From NCBI RefSeq assembly GCF_021272185.1, contig NZ_JAJSEC010000004.1:124001-188000 (forward strand): a stretch of DNA of 64,000 nt, in the 5' to 3' direction. The translations under genes were made by a program, and so were the position numbers. Of the stretch, positions 36,888 through 46,360 are shown piece after piece. Every line of letters begins with the position of its first letter. Within the stretch, counting starts at the first letter, position 1. Source of the stretch: Roseivivax sp. GX 12232 (GTDB lineage: Bacteria > Pseudomonadota > Alphaproteobacteria > Rhodobacterales > Rhodobacteraceae). Under the pieces are notes generated by a model. The model made no database searches. It saw only the letters and a list, made by a program, of their open reading frames with translations, and had not been told where the DNA came from.

Positions 36888-37000
36888 GCCGCGCGGCCCC
36901 GCGTCAGAGCCGAGCCCGGCCCCGCTTCAACAGGTGCGCCGCGCGGCCCGGCGTCAGGCGAGGGCACCGCCCCACTCCAACAGGTGAGCCGCCCGGCAGG
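36888..37000. repeat. Imperfect tandem repeat, ~50-bp unit
   Basis: Two and a partial copy of a unit recognised by GCGCGGCCC.GCGTCAG and the later CAACAGGTG.GCC (at about 36891-36940 and 36941-36991), with scattered mismatches. It lies between the convergent App1-like and TauE genes. Confidence 0.5.
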
Positions 37001-37006
37001 GGCCCC

Positions 37007-37846
37007 TCAGCCCAGGCCCGCCACCAGGTCCGAGCCCATGCGCAGCGCGGTCGCCAGGAGGAACAGCCCGAAGGCCAGCCGCAGCGCCCGGCGCGGGATG
37101 GCATGGGCGATCATCACCCCGACCCGCGCGAAGCTGGTCGAGAGCGGGATGATCACCGCCGCCAGGAACAGGTTCACGAAGCCCAGCGAAAAGGGCGGCA
37201 GCCCCTCGGCGCCGAAGCCGGTGACCATGTAGATCAGCGCCCCGGGCAGGCCGATGATGAAGCCGATCGCCGCAGAGGTGCCCACCGCCTTGCGGATGTC
37301 GTAGCCCAGGAAGTTCAGAAGCGGCACGCAGACCGTGCCGCCGCCGATGCCCATCATCGCCGAGACCGCGCCTGCGACCACGCCGAGCCCGGCCCAGACC
37401 GGCTTGGAGAAGCTGCGCGGGTTGGGATCGGCGCTGGGTTTGCGCAGGATCATGTCGGCGGCCACCAGAAGCGCCACCACCGTGAAGACCGCGATCAGCG
37501 CGTAGCCCGAGACCAGCCCGCCGAGGATACCGCCGGCGAAGACGCCCACGAGGATCGCCGGGGCCCAGAGCTTCAGCACCGCGAAGTCGATCGAGCCCTT
37601 GCGGTAATGCCCCCAGCCCGAGGAGAGCGAGGTGAAGACGATGGTCGCCAGCGAGGTGCCCACCGCGACCTGCATGGTCAGCGCCGGGTCCATCTCGGTC
37701 AGCGACAGCGCCACATAGAGCGCCGGGACGATCACGATGCCGCCGCCGACCCCCAAAAGCCCCGCCAGAACGCCGCCGACCACACCGGCCGCCGCGGCGA
37801 CGCCTGCCAGCGTCAGAAGCGTTTGAAGATCGAGCGTCTCGAGCAT
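37007..37846 (-). CDS. TauE/SafE family sulfite/sulfonate-type exporter
   Basis: A 279-residue inner-membrane protein with about eight hydrophobic helices and the two family glycine motifs GLLGVGGGIVIVP and MGIGGGTVCVPLL in the inverted repeats. Family members export sulfite, sulfoacetate or related anions; the substrate here is unproven. The start at 37846 has AAAGGGGACAG upstream. It is downstream of ilvE but separated by a terminator. Confidence 0.9.
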   Translation of the reverse strand: MLETLDLQTLLTLAGVAAAAGVVGGVLAGLLGVGGGIVIVPALYVALSLTEMDPALTMQVAVGTSLATIVFTSLSSGWGHYRKGSIDFAVLKLWAPAILVGVFAGGILGGLVSGYALIAVFTVVALLVAADMILRKPSADPNPRSFSKPVWAGLGVVAGAVSAMMGIGGGTVCVPLLNFLGYDIRKAVGTSAAIGFIIGLPGALIYMVTGFGAEGLPPFSLGFVNLFLAAVIIPLSTSFARVGVMIAHAIPRRALRLAFGLFLLATALRMGSDLVAGLG

Positions 37847-37869
37847 GGCTGTCCCCTTTGGCCTGTCAC

Positions 37870-37899
37870 GCAAAACGCCCGCACGCGGGGGTGCGGGCG
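37870..37899 (-). terminator. Intrinsic terminator of ilvE
   Basis: On the minus strand CGCCCGCAC, loop CCCCGC, GTGCGGGCG is followed by TTTTG. The stem is 37876-37884 with 37891-37899. Confidence 0.75.
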
Positions 37900-37954
37900 C
37901 AATCCGCGCGACCCTAGGCCGGGGGCGCGCGGAAAGACAAGACGATCAGGCCGA

Positions 37955-38824
37955 TCAGGCCCGGACCTTGTCCTCGTAGGCCTGGGCGATCTCGCGGGCC
38001 AGCGCGCCGACCTCAAAGGTGTACTCGCCGATCTGGCCGACCGGGGTGACCTCGGCGGCGGTGCCGGTCAGCCAGCACTGCTCGAAGCTTTCCAGCTCCT
38101 CGGGCAGGATGTGGCGCTCGTGGACCTTGACGTTGCGCTCCTCGAGCATCGAGATCACCGTCTGCCGGGTCAGCCCGTTGAGGAAGCAGTCGGGCAGGGG
38201 CGTGTGCACCTCGCCGTCCTTGACGAAGAAGATGTTGGCGCCGGTCGCCTCGGCCACATAGCCGCGGTAATCCATGAAGAGCGCGTCGGAACAGCCCTTG
38301 TTCTCGGCCTCGTGCTTCGAGGTGGTGCAGATCATGTAGAGCCCCGCGGCCTTGGCGTGCACCGGGATCGTCTCGGGCGAGGGGCGCTTCCACTTGGAGA
38401 TGTCGAGCTTGGCGCCCTTCATCTTGGCGTCGCCGTAGTAGCTGCCCCATTCCCAGGCCGCGATGGCCAGCCGCACGGGGTTCTTGCGCGAGGCGACACC
38501 CATGTCCTCGCCGACGCCGCGCCAGGCCAGCGCGCGGACATAGGCGTCGGTCAGCCCGTTGACCTCGAGCACCTTGGCCTTGGCCTCCTCGATCTCGTCG
38601 ACGGAATAGGGGATCTCGAAGTCGAGGCAATTGGCCGAGTAATGCAGCCGCTCGGAATGCTGGCGGCTGAGGAAGATCTTGCCGTTGTAGGCGCGTTCGC
38701 CCTCGAAGACGGAGCTTGCATAGTGCAGGCCGTGGGTCAGCACATGCACGTTGGCCGACCGCCAATCGACGATTTGACCGTCCAACCAGATCTTTCCGTC
38801 GCGGTCGTCATAAGCTCCGGTCAT
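37955..38824 (-). CDS. ilvE: Branched-chain amino acid aminotransferase (class IV)
   Basis: A 289-residue fold-type IV PLP enzyme that transaminates Leu, Ile and Val with 2-oxoglutarate. Landmarks: THGLHYASSVFEGERAY near the N-terminus, the PLP-lysine region ICTTSKHEAENKG, GYVAEATGANIFFV, and the phosphate-binding LTGTAAEVTPVGQIG. The start at 38824 (MTGAYDDRDG) has GAGGAGG on the minus strand; the frame is open further upstream without support. It is divergent from petP. Confidence 0.95.
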   Translation of the reverse strand: MTGAYDDRDGKIWLDGQIVDWRSANVHVLTHGLHYASSVFEGERAYNGKIFLSRQHSERLHYSANCLDFEIPYSVDEIEEAKAKVLEVNGLTDAYVRALAWRGVGEDMGVASRKNPVRLAIAAWEWGSYYGDAKMKGAKLDISKWKRPSPETIPVHAKAAGLYMICTTSKHEAENKGCSDALFMDYRGYVAEATGANIFFVKDGEVHTPLPDCFLNGLTRQTVISMLEERNVKVHERHILPEELESFEQCWLTGTAAEVTPVGQIGEYTFEVGALAREIAQAYEDKVRA

Positions 38825-38973
38825 CGCGAACCTCCTCTCGCTTTTGCATTTGTTGCGCGGATTACGTCCGATGCGGACATAAAGCATCCCAAAAACTGCG
38901 AGTCGCTAACAGTTCATGGTTGGAATGTCAACAAGACTGACTTAAACTCGGGCAAAAGACGATAGGGACAGGC
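38825..38973. promoter_or_regulatory. ilvE / petP divergent promoter region
   Basis: A 149-bp AT-richer gap. On the minus strand a consensus -35 TTGACA (38926-38931) is followed at ordinary spacing only by a weak -10 (TAGCGA or TTAGCG, 38903-38909), acceptable for this group. It probably drives ilvE. Confidence 0.45.
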
Positions 38974-39483
38974 ATGGCCGAACAGGACCACGGCGCCGGC
39001 GGCGGGGAGACGCTGCTGTTTCTGACCGACGAGCAGCTTCGCCAGGGCATCGAGGCGATGTTCTTCGCCTATCGCGGCTTCACCGCCGATCCCGACCGCA
39101 TCCTGGCCGATTACGCCTATGGCCGCGCGCATCACCGGGCGCTGCATTTCATCAACGGCGCGCCCGGGACCAACGTCAACAATCTCCTGTCAATTCTGGG
39201 TGTTACAAAGCAATCGCTGAACCGTGTCTTGCGCACCTTGATCGGGGACGGTCTTGTGGAGAGCCGGGTGGGGCGGTCGGACAAGCGCGAGCGGCACCTC
39301 TACCTGACCGAAAAGGGAGAGGCGCTGGAACGGGCCCTGTCGGACGCGCAGCGGGCGCGGATGCGCAAGGCTTATCGCGATGCCGGTCCCGAAGCCGTCG
39401 CCGGGTTCAAGCGCGTGCTCGAAGCGATGATGGACCCGGAGATGCGCCGGCAATACAACGCGCTGAGGGAGGGAAGAGGATGA
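38974..39483 (+). CDS. petP: MarR-family regulator PetP
   Basis: A 169-residue MarR-type winged-helix protein: helical N-terminus (LRQGIEAMFFAYRGF), DNA-binding helices NNLLSILGVTKQSLNRVLRTLIGDGLV, and wing ESRVGRSDKRERHLYLTEKG. It overlaps by 4 bp the response regulator PetR (39480-39483). The petP-petR pair next to ilvE corresponds to the Rhodobacter capsulatus petPR locus, first linked to cytochrome bc1 expression. Assignment rests on family and arrangement. Confidence 0.86.
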   Translation: MAEQDHGAGGGETLLFLTDEQLRQGIEAMFFAYRGFTADPDRILADYAYGRAHHRALHFINGAPGTNVNNLLSILGVTKQSLNRVLRTLIGDGLVESRVGRSDKRERHLYLTEKGEALERALSDAQRARMRKAYRDAGPEAVAGFKRVLEAMMDPEMRRQYNALREGRG

Positions 39484-40181
39484 GCGACCCGGACGCCCAT
39501 CTGCTGATCGTCGACGACGATGAACGGATCCGCGGCCTGTTGCAGAAGTTCCTGATGCGCAACGGCTTTCTGGTCAGCGCCGCCCGCGACGCGGGCCATG
39601 CGCGGCGCATCCTGACGGGGCTCGACTTCGACCTGATCGTGCTGGACGTGATGATGCCGGGCGAGGACGGGGTGAGCCTGACGCGCTTCATCCGCGAGGG
39701 CGCGCAGACGCCGATCCTCCTGCTCACCGCCCGCTCCGAGACCGAGGACCGCATCCGCGGGCTCGAGGCCGGGGCCGACGACTACCTCGCCAAGCCCTTC
39801 GAGCCCAAGGAGCTGCTGCTGCGGATCAACGCGATCCTGCGGCGGATGCCCGAGCCGGAGCCCGACCAGTCGAAGCCCAAGGTGATCTCGCTCGGGCCGA
39901 TCCGCTACGACGTGGAGCGCGGCGAGATGTGGCGCGGCGAAGAGGCCGTGCGGCTGACCGCCACCGAAAGCCAGCTCATGCGGATCTTCGCCAAGACGCC
40001 CGGAGAGGCGCTGTCGCGCAGCCAGCTTGTCGAGGACCTGGGCCGCGACAAGGGCCAGGCCCAGGAGCGTGCGGTGGACGTGCAGATCACGCGTCTGCGC
40101 CGCAAGATCGAGGTCAACCCGAAGGAGCCGCGCTACCTGCAGACGGTGCGCGGCGCGGGCTACATGCTCTCGCCGGACTGA
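39480..40181 (+). CDS. petR: OmpR-type response regulator PetR
   Basis: A 233-residue two-domain regulator. The receiver domain has the acidic pair in LLIVDDDERIRG, phosphoacceptor Asp in LIVLDVMMPG, Thr in LLLTARSETED and Lys in DDYLAKPFEPKE. The OmpR-type winged helix follows, with DVQITRLRRKIE and YLQTVRGAGYML. No sensor kinase is encoded beside it; the partner is PetP. Translation is coupled to petP. Confidence 0.93.
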   Translation: MSDPDAHLLIVDDDERIRGLLQKFLMRNGFLVSAARDAGHARRILTGLDFDLIVLDVMMPGEDGVSLTRFIREGAQTPILLLTARSETEDRIRGLEAGADDYLAKPFEPKELLLRINAILRRMPEPEPDQSKPKVISLGPIRYDVERGEMWRGEEAVRLTATESQLMRIFAKTPGEALSRSQLVEDLGRDKGQAQERAVDVQITRLRRKIEVNPKEPRYLQTVRGAGYMLSPD

Positions 40182-40317
40182 GCGGCGGGATTTGCGGGGA
40201 CGGTGACGAGCGCCGGAGTTTGCCCGCGGGCAGGTCGGGCCAAGCGGTCTCAGTCAAACAGGCGACCTAGTCGAACCCGTCAGTCAGATTTTCCAACGGT
40301 GCGACCGCCTCCAAGCG

Positions 40318-40386
40318 GTCCGGGCGCGCTCCCCTAGGCGCGCGCCCAAACAGCACCGGCCCCGGGCAGGATCCGCCCCGGGCCGG
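40318..40386. terminator. Two hairpins between convergent petR and phhB
   Basis: The first hairpin is GGGCGCGC (40322-40329) with GCGCGCCC (about 40339-40346). The second is CCGGCCCCGGGC with GCCCCGGGCCGG (40356-40386), with one mismatch. There are no long T-runs. The placement between convergent genes suggests a bidirectional termination or insulation role. Confidence 0.5.
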
Positions 40387-40398
40387 CACCGGCTAACC

Positions 40399-40689
40399 TC
40401 ACAGCGCGTCCAGCTTCCGCGCGAGCTTGGCGTCGAGCGCCGACAACCCGTCGACGTCATGGGTCGTCAGCGTCACCGTCACGCTGTTGTAGACGTTCGA
40501 CCACTCCGGGTGGTGATCCCATTTCTCGGCCCAGAAGGCGGCGCGGGTCATCCAGCCGAAGGCGGCGACGAAATCGTCGAACTTGAAGGTCTTGGTGATC
40601 GCGTCGCGTCCCTCGGCCATCTGCCAGCCGGTCTCGAACAGCGGGTCGAGCACGGTCTTGCGGCCGGTATCGCTCAGTTTCTCGGTCAT
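40399..40689 (-). CDS. phhB: Pterin-4a-carbinolamine dehydratase
   Basis: A 96-residue PCD/DCoH protein that recycles the oxidised tetrahydrobiopterin cofactor after aromatic hydroxylation. The signature [20 protein letters not shown] contains the catalytic histidines, and [13 protein letters not shown] follows. No phenylalanine hydroxylase gene is in the window. It is coupled (4-bp overlap) to the upstream DUF482 gene. The start at 40689 (MTEKLSDT) was taken from this overlap and family length. Confidence 0.93.
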   Translation of the reverse strand: MTEKLSDTGRKTVLDPLFETGWQMAEGRDAITKTFKFDDFVAAFGWMTRAAFWAEKWDHHPEWSNVYNSVTVTLTTHDVDGLSALDAKLARKLDAL

Positions 40690-41885
40690 TCCTGCTCCTC
40701 TGGTTGTGCTTTGCGGAACGGGCCGTAGGCGGTGAGGACCTCGATGTCCTCCTCCACGGCGCGGCGCTCGGCGGCGAGGTAGTTCGCGATGGCCTCCGAA
40801 AAACCCTCGTCGGCGATCCAGTGCAGCGAATGGGTCTCGGTCGGCATGTAGCCGCGCGCGAGCTTGTGTTCGCCCTGGGCGCCGGCCTCGACCGAAGCAA
40901 GGCCATGGGCAATCGCGAAGTCGATGGCCTGATAATAACACGCCTCGAAATGCAGGCAGGGGTGATGTTCGGTGCAGCCCCAGTAGCGCCCGAAGAGCGC
41001 CTCGCGCCCGATCACGTTCAGCGCGCCCGCCACATAGGCGCCGTCGCGCTCGGCCATGACCAGCAGGATGTCGTCGCGCAGGGTCTCATGGGCGATCTCG
41101 AAGAAGGCGCGGGTCAGATAGGGCGAGCCCCATTTCCGCGCGCCGGTGTCCTGGTAGAAGGTCCAGAAAGCCTCCCAGTGCTCGGGGCGGATCGCCGCGC
41201 CGGTGAGCTGGTGGATCCTGCCGCCGAAGTCCTGGGCCTGCCGCCGCTCCTTGCGCAGGGTCTTGCGCTTGCGCGACGACAGCGAGGCCAGGAACTCCTC
41301 GAAGCTCGCGTAGCCGCGGTTCTTCCAGTGGTATTGCTGGGTGATCCGGTGGTGCAGGCCGATCTCGGCGCCCGCGCGGGCCTCGGCCTCGGTGCAGAAG
41401 GTCACATGCAGCGAGGAGAGCTGGTTCTCGGCGCCCAGTTGCACGGCCCCCTGCAGAAGCGCGCCAAAGGCGGTGGTCTCGAAGCCGGGGCGGCAGAGCA
41501 GCCGCCGCCCGGTCGCCGGCGTGAAGGGCACGGCGATCTGCAGCTTGGGGTAATAGCGCCCGCCCGCGCGCTCGTAGGCATGGGCCCAGTTGTGGTCGAA
41601 GATATATTCGCCCTGGCTGTGGCCCTTGGCGTAAAGCGGCGCGACCCCGATCAGCATGCCGTCGATCTCGGCGGCGAGGTAGCGCGGGTCCCAGCCGGTG
41701 CCCGGCCCGACCGAGCCCGACTGCTCCAGCGCATAGAGGAAGCGGTGGGTGGTGAAGGGGTCGTGCGGGCGCCCGCCGTCGGCGGCCTCGGGGCAGGCGC
41801 AGGCATCCCAGGCCTCGGGCGCGATGTCGCCCAGGCTCTGGTACATGGTGATGGAAATCGTGCGGTCGGCCCGGCCGTCGTCCAT
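40686..41885 (-). CDS. DUF482 / GNAT-like (peptidogalycan biosynthesis-recognition) protein
   Basis: A 399-residue protein of the PF04339-type family: GNAT/FemAB-like acyltransferase fold with conserved [30 protein letters not shown] and the [17 protein letters not shown] motif, and a polybasic [14 protein letters not shown]. The family is named for a proposed role in glycan-peptide metabolism but has no firm function. The start at 41885 (MDDGRADRT) has GAAGGGA upstream; the longer frame from 41912 is less likely. Confidence 0.82.
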   Translation of the reverse strand: MDDGRADRTISITMYQSLGDIAPEAWDACACPEAADGGRPHDPFTTHRFLYALEQSGSVGPGTGWDPRYLAAEIDGMLIGVAPLYAKGHSQGEYIFDHNWAHAYERAGGRYYPKLQIAVPFTPATGRRLLCRPGFETTAFGALLQGAVQLGAENQLSSLHVTFCTEAEARAGAEIGLHHRITQQYHWKNRGYASFEEFLASLSSRKRKTLRKERRQAQDFGGRIHQLTGAAIRPEHWEAFWTFYQDTGARKWGSPYLTRAFFEIAHETLRDDILLVMAERDGAYVAGALNVIGREALFGRYWGCTEHHPCLHFEACYYQAIDFAIAHGLASVEAGAQGEHKLARGYMPTETHSLHWIADEGFSEAIANYLAAERRAVEEDIEVLTAYGPFRKAQPEEQE

Positions 41886-41934
41886 GACTGCGCTTCCCTT
41901 CTCGCCCCTCAATCTGGGCCCGAAGGCGGGGCGA

Positions 41935-42690
41935 TCAAGCGGGATATCCCTCGAAGGTGATATTGTCCGCGCCGCGCCGGGCCTCGGCCTCTTCCTCGGG
42001 GCTGCGCACGGTCCAGCAGAGGACCGGCAGGCCCGCCGCGCGGATCTCGCGCACCCGGTCGGAGGTCAGGTCCAGGCGGTCGTGGCTGATGAAGCAAGCG
42101 CCGGTGCGCTCGAGGTCGGGGATGCCCGCCAGCCGGTCGCGCACCGGGGCCGGCAGCATCGGCCAGTCGGCCTGCCGGAAGGCCGAGGTGGTCAGCCCGC
42201 GCGGGATCTCGGGCGCCAGTTCGGCGCAGCGGGCGACGCTGTGGGGGTTGAAGGACATCAGCGCCACCGGCCCGTCGTAGCCCCGGAGCGCCGCGGCGGC
42301 GGCCTCTTCCAGGGCGCCCACGTCCGGGCCCATGGCGCCGTCCTGGTCCTTCAGTTCAATCAGCAGCGGCACCTGGCCCCCCACCGTCTCGAGGATCTCC
42401 GAGAGCCGCGGGATCGTCTCCTTGCCGTGGGCCAGCGGGATCTCGGCCAGCTCCGTGGCGCTGTGCTGGCGGACGGCGCCGGACATGCCGGTCAGCCGCC
42501 CCAGGTCGTAGTCGTGAAAGACCATGGCCTCGCCGTCGCGCGAGAGCTGCAGGTCGATCTCGATGCCGTAGCCCTTGGCCATGGCGGCGATGCAGGCGGC
42601 GCGGCTGTTCTCGGGGCGCGAGAGCCGGCGCGCGTGGTAGCCGCGATGCGCCAGGGGGGCGGCGAGAAAGGCGGGAGGCAGCGCCGGCAT
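41935..42690 (-). CDS. Glycerophosphodiester phosphodiesterase
   Basis: A 251-residue GDPD-family TIM barrel that hydrolyses glycerophosphodiesters to glycerol-3-phosphate and an alcohol. The catalytic and metal residues are visible: AHRGYHARRLSRPENS (HRG...PEN), IEIDLQLSRDGEAMVFHDYDLGR (ExD...HD) and LLIELKDQ. There is no signal peptide, so cytosolic (UgpQ-like). The short 4-bp gap to ridA suggests a shared transcript. Confidence 0.92.
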   Translation of the reverse strand: MPALPPAFLAAPLAHRGYHARRLSRPENSRAACIAAMAKGYGIEIDLQLSRDGEAMVFHDYDLGRLTGMSGAVRQHSATELAEIPLAHGKETIPRLSEILETVGGQVPLLIELKDQDGAMGPDVGALEEAAAAALRGYDGPVALMSFNPHSVARCAELAPEIPRGLTTSAFRQADWPMLPAPVRDRLAGIPDLERTGACFISHDRLDLTSDRVREIRAAGLPVLCWTVRSPEEEAEARRGADNITFEGYPA

Positions 42691-42694
42691 GGGG

Positions 42695-43159
42695 TCAGCC
42701 GATTTCGAAGATGCCTTCGATCTCGACCGCGACGCCCAGGGGCAGGGCGGCGGCCGAGACCGCCGAGCGCGCGTGCCGCCCGGCCTCGCCGAGAAGCGCG
42801 ACCATGAGGTCGGAGGCGCCGTTCACCACCTTCGGCTGGTCGGTGAACTCGGGCGTGGAATTGACGAAACCGGTCAGCTTCACCACCCGCTTAAGGCGGG
42901 TCATGTCGCCGCCGCAGGCCGCGCGGACCTGCGCCAGGAGCGAGAGCGCGCAATGCTCGGCGGCCCGGGCGCCGTCGGCGACCTCGAGGTCGGCGCCGAG
43001 CTTGCCGGTGATCAGCCCCGAGGCGTCCTGGCTGATCTGCCCCGAGACATAAAGCGTTGTGCCGCTTTGCACGTAGGGCACGTAGTTCGCCGCGGGGGCG
43101 GGGGCCTCGGGCAGGGCGAGGCCCTTGTCGGCCAGGCGGTCCTCGAAGGTCTGGGTCAT
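42695..43159 (-). CDS. RidA family enamine/imine deaminase
   Basis: A 154-residue YjgF/RidA-like trimeric protein of the longer subgroup. It contains YVSGQISQDASG, VVKLTGFVNSTPEF and the C-terminal GEAGRHARSAVSAAALPLG with the Arg that binds the substrate carboxylate in RidA. RidA hydrolyses reactive 2-aminoacrylate-type intermediates from PLP enzymes. The longer subgroup is less well studied, so the exact substrate is open. Confidence 0.88.
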   Translation of the reverse strand: MTQTFEDRLADKGLALPEAPAPAANYVPYVQSGTTLYVSGQISQDASGLITGKLGADLEVADGARAAEHCALSLLAQVRAACGGDMTRLKRVVKLTGFVNSTPEFTDQPKVVNGASDLMVALLGEAGRHARSAVSAAALPLGVAVEIEGIFEIG

Positions 43160-43229
43160 GGTCGTCTCCGGTGTCGTTTCCGAGGACGCTAGACCGGGGC
43201 GCGGCGCGGCGAAAGGGGCAATGCCCGGC

Positions 43230-44522
43230 TCAGGCCTCGCGAAAGGCGCGGGTCATGTAGTCGGTGAGCGGCTTGAGCAGATAGGCCAGCGGCGTGCGCG
43301 CGCCGGTGCGCAGGAAGGCCTCGACCGGCATGCCGGGCACCAGGCCGGTGCCCGCGGGCAGGCCGCCCTCGGCAAAGCCGATCTCGGCGCGGTAATAGGC
43401 GCGGCCGCTGCCCGGGTCGACCAGCGCATCGGCCGAGACCCAGCGCACCTCGCCTTCGATCCGCGGGGTGCGGCGCTGGTCGAGCGCGGTCAGCCGCAGG
43501 GTCACCGGCTGGCCGGGCCAGACCCGGTCGATCTGGGAGGGGTCGACCTGGGCCATGACGCGGAAGGCCTGGTCCTGGGGGATCAGCGTCATCACCGGGT
43601 CGCGCGGGCCGATCACCGCGCGGGCGGCGGTGACGCGCAGGTCATGCACTACGCCGCCGATCGGGGCGACGATCTCGAGCCGGCGGCGGTCCTCGGTCAG
43701 CGCGGCGCGGCGCGCGGCGAGGACCCGCGCCTCGGCCCGGATGTCGCGCAGGGCGCCGATCACGTCGGCGCGGCGCTCGCCGTCCTGCCGGGCAGCCTGG
43801 GCGGCGATCTCCTGGCCCCGGAGCCGGGTGGCGCTGGTCCGCGCCGAGAGCGTCTCGAGCCGCGCGTCGAGCTGGGCGGCGGTGCGCTGCAGGGCGCGCA
43901 CCCGGGTCATCTGCACCAGCCCCTGGTCGAGCAGGCTTTGCTGGTCGGCCAGTTCCTCGCGCAGGATCCCGCGTTCGGCGCGGACGCCCTGGGCCTCGGT
44001 CTCGAGCGCGCGCAGCTCGTCGGCGAGCCGGGCCTGGAGGAGGCGGCGCTCCTCGGCCTCGCGGGCGCGGGTCTCGCGGTGGGCCGCGAAAAGCCGGGCC
44101 TGGCCGTCCATCAGCTCGGCGATGTCGGGGTCGGCGGTCGCGCGGGCGGTAAGCGCCGGGGCGAAGACCGGCGCCGCGGCGCCGTCGCGTTCGCCCTCGA
44201 GCCGGGCGCGGCGGGCGAGCAGTTCGAAATACTGGCTGTCGGCCTCGGCGATCTCGGCATCGAGGCGGGTTGGGTCGAGCTGCAGGAGGCGCTGCCCGGC
44301 GCGCACCCGGTCGCCTTCGCTGACCGGGACGGCGGCGACGACGCCGCCTTCGGGGTGCTGGATGACAATCTCGTCGGTGGCCACCTCGATCACCGCGGGG
44401 GCCACGACCGCGCCGTCGATCTGCGCCGTGGCGGCCCAGCCGAAGAGCCCCGCGGTGAGCCCCGCCAGCACCAGGAGCCCGCCGAGGATCGGGCCGCGCA
44501 GGGAATAGCGGCGGGAGGTCAT
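43230..44522 (-). CDS. prtE: Type I secretion periplasmic adaptor (HlyD/PrtE type)
   Basis: A 430-residue membrane-fusion protein. It has one N-terminal membrane helix (ILGGLLVLAGLTAGLFGWAA), lipoyl-like halves (VIEVATDEIVIQHPEGGVV and IVAPIGGVVHDL), a long coiled coil between them (about 120-290, Glu/Arg/Leu/Ala-rich), and a C-terminal beta-barrel ending GTGLVPGMPVEAFL. It connects the ABC exporter to TolC. The start overlaps the prtD stop by 4 bp. No outer-membrane factor or substrate gene is adjacent. Confidence 0.92.
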   Translation of the reverse strand: MTSRRYSLRGPILGGLLVLAGLTAGLFGWAATAQIDGAVVAPAVIEVATDEIVIQHPEGGVVAAVPVSEGDRVRAGQRLLQLDPTRLDAEIAEADSQYFELLARRARLEGERDGAAAPVFAPALTARATADPDIAELMDGQARLFAAHRETRAREAEERRLLQARLADELRALETEAQGVRAERGILREELADQQSLLDQGLVQMTRVRALQRTAAQLDARLETLSARTSATRLRGQEIAAQAARQDGERRADVIGALRDIRAEARVLAARRAALTEDRRRLEIVAPIGGVVHDLRVTAARAVIGPRDPVMTLIPQDQAFRVMAQVDPSQIDRVWPGQPVTLRLTALDQRRTPRIEGEVRWVSADALVDPGSGRAYYRAEIGFAEGGLPAGTGLVPGMPVEAFLRTGARTPLAYLLKPLTDYMTRAFREA

Positions 44523-46252
44523 GGCGCGCCTCCGGGTTCGCCTGCGGGCGCGCCGGTGATGCTGCGGTGGTTGGCGACGCGGGCGCGCAGCACATCCTCG
44601 CGCGGGCCATAGGCGGCGCGCTGGCCGTTCTCGAGCATGAGCAGGTGGTCGCATTCGGCGATGGCGGCGGGGCGATGCGCCATGACCACGGCCGCGCCGC
44701 CCATGGCCTTGACCGCGCGGATCGCGGTGTTGAGCGCCGCGCCGCCGGGGTGATCGAGATGCGCGTCGGGCTCGTCGAGGATCAGGAGCACCGGGTCGCC
44801 GTAGAGCGCCCGGGCCAGGCCCACCCGCTGGATCTGCCCGCCCGAGAGCGGCGCGCCCGGGGCGGTGACGTGGGTGTCATAGCCCTCGGGCAGGGCCAGG
44901 ATCATCTCGTGCACCCCGGCGGCCTGGGCGGCGCGCAGCACCGCCTCGGGGTCTGGGTCGGGCTCCATCCGGGCGATGTTCTCGGCCAGTGTGCCGTCGA
45001 AGAGCGCCACCCGCTGCGGCAGGTAACCCAAGAGCCGCCCCAGCCGCTCGGGCGGGTAGCGGTCGAGCTTGGCCGCGCCCAGGCGGATCTCGCCCAGCCG
45101 CGCGGGCCAGAGCCCGGTCAGCGCCCGCGCGAGGCTGCTTTTGCCCGCGCCCGAGGGGCCGATGATGCCCAGGGCCTCGCCCGGGGCGAGGGAGAAGCTG
45201 ACGCCGCGCAGGGCGGGCACCGCCTGGCCCGGGGGCAGGACGGTCAGGCCCTGCACCTCGAGCCGGCCTTCGGGGCGGGGCAGGGCCAGCAGTTCGGGCG
45301 GCTCGGCGCTGTGCTCTAGCGCGCCCGCGAGGGATTTCCAGGCGGTGAGCGCGCCGGCCAGGAGCCGCCACTGGCCGATCACCGTCTCGATCGGGGCCAG
45401 CGCGCGGCCCAGGAGGATCGAGGCGGCGATCATCGCGCCGGGGCTGACAAGGCCCGCGATGGCGAGATAGGCGCCGAGGCCCAGCATCGCCGATTGCAGG
45501 AGGAGCCGGATCGCCCGGGCGAGCGCGGTGAAGCCGCCGACCCGGTCGGCCAGGCGCACGTGATCGTCGAGGCCCGCCTCCCGCAGCGCCTGCCAGCGCG
45601 CCGCGAGGCCCGCGCGCATGCCGAGGGCGGAGAGCGCCTCGGCCTCCATCCGGGATTGCTGTTCGATGCGCTGCGCGCGGGCCTGGAGGCCGGCCACCGC
45701 TTCCTCGCGGCGGAGCGTCAGGAGCCGCTGCGCCAGCGCGATCAGGATCAGCGCGGCGCCGCCCGCCAGCGCCAGGAGCCCGAGCGCGGGATGGAACAGC
45801 GCGATGACCAGGAGGAAAAACGGCGTCCAGGGAATGTCGAAGACCGAGGCCGCGGCGGTGGAGGACAGCCCGCGGGTCAGGGCCGAGAGCGCCTCGGGCC
45901 CCGGGGGCGCGCCCGGGCCGCGCGGGGCGCCGGGGGTCAGCGAGATGTCGAAGGCATGCGGGTCGAGCCGGGCCTGGAAGCTGGCGGCGATGCGCGCCAG
46001 CGCCCGGGCGCGCAGCGCGTCGATCAGCCCCATGGCACCGTAGAGAAACAGCGCCAGCGCCGAGAGCGCGACCAGCGTCTCCACCGAGCCCGAGCCCAGC
46101 ACCCGGTCGTAGACCTGTAGCATGTAGAGGGGACCGGTGAACATCAGCAGGTTCACCACGGCGCTGAAGATCGCCACGGCGAGAAGGCCGCGCATCACGC
46201 CCCGGCGTGCGCGCCCCAGGTCCGCCCGTGCCGAAGTCCGCGCCAGCGCCAT
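44519..46252 (-). CDS. prtD: Type I secretion ABC transporter (PrtD type)
   Basis: A 577-residue fused membrane-ATPase half transporter of the PrtD/HasD branch. The N-terminal six-helix domain includes GPLYMLQVYDRVLGSGS and FDIPWTPFFLLVIALFHP, both typical of this branch. The ATPase has GPSGAGKSS, LSGGQIQRVGLARAL and LLILDEPDAHLD. There is no N-terminal C39-like domain. It exports RTX-type or other C-terminal-signal proteins; the substrate is not in the window. Confidence 0.94.
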   Translation of the reverse strand: MALARTSARADLGRARRGVMRGLLAVAIFSAVVNLLMFTGPLYMLQVYDRVLGSGSVETLVALSALALFLYGAMGLIDALRARALARIAASFQARLDPHAFDISLTPGAPRGPGAPPGPEALSALTRGLSSTAAASVFDIPWTPFFLLVIALFHPALGLLALAGGAALILIALAQRLLTLRREEAVAGLQARAQRIEQQSRMEAEALSALGMRAGLAARWQALREAGLDDHVRLADRVGGFTALARAIRLLLQSAMLGLGAYLAIAGLVSPGAMIAASILLGRALAPIETVIGQWRLLAGALTAWKSLAGALEHSAEPPELLALPRPEGRLEVQGLTVLPPGQAVPALRGVSFSLAPGEALGIIGPSGAGKSSLARALTGLWPARLGEIRLGAAKLDRYPPERLGRLLGYLPQRVALFDGTLAENIARMEPDPDPEAVLRAAQAAGVHEMILALPEGYDTHVTAPGAPLSGGQIQRVGLARALYGDPVLLILDEPDAHLDHPGGAALNTAIRAVKAMGGAAVVMAHRPAAIAECDHLLMLENGQRAAYGPREDVLRARVANHRSITGAPAGEPGGAP

Positions 46253-46360
46253 GCCCGTGATCCCGTTGTGCCGGAAAAGATTAGGCGAGGGCGGGTTACC
46301 TGTCCATTTACGCGCGGCGGGTTTGCGGCGGGGGAGTTGCGGAAAAACCGCCCTCGCGGG

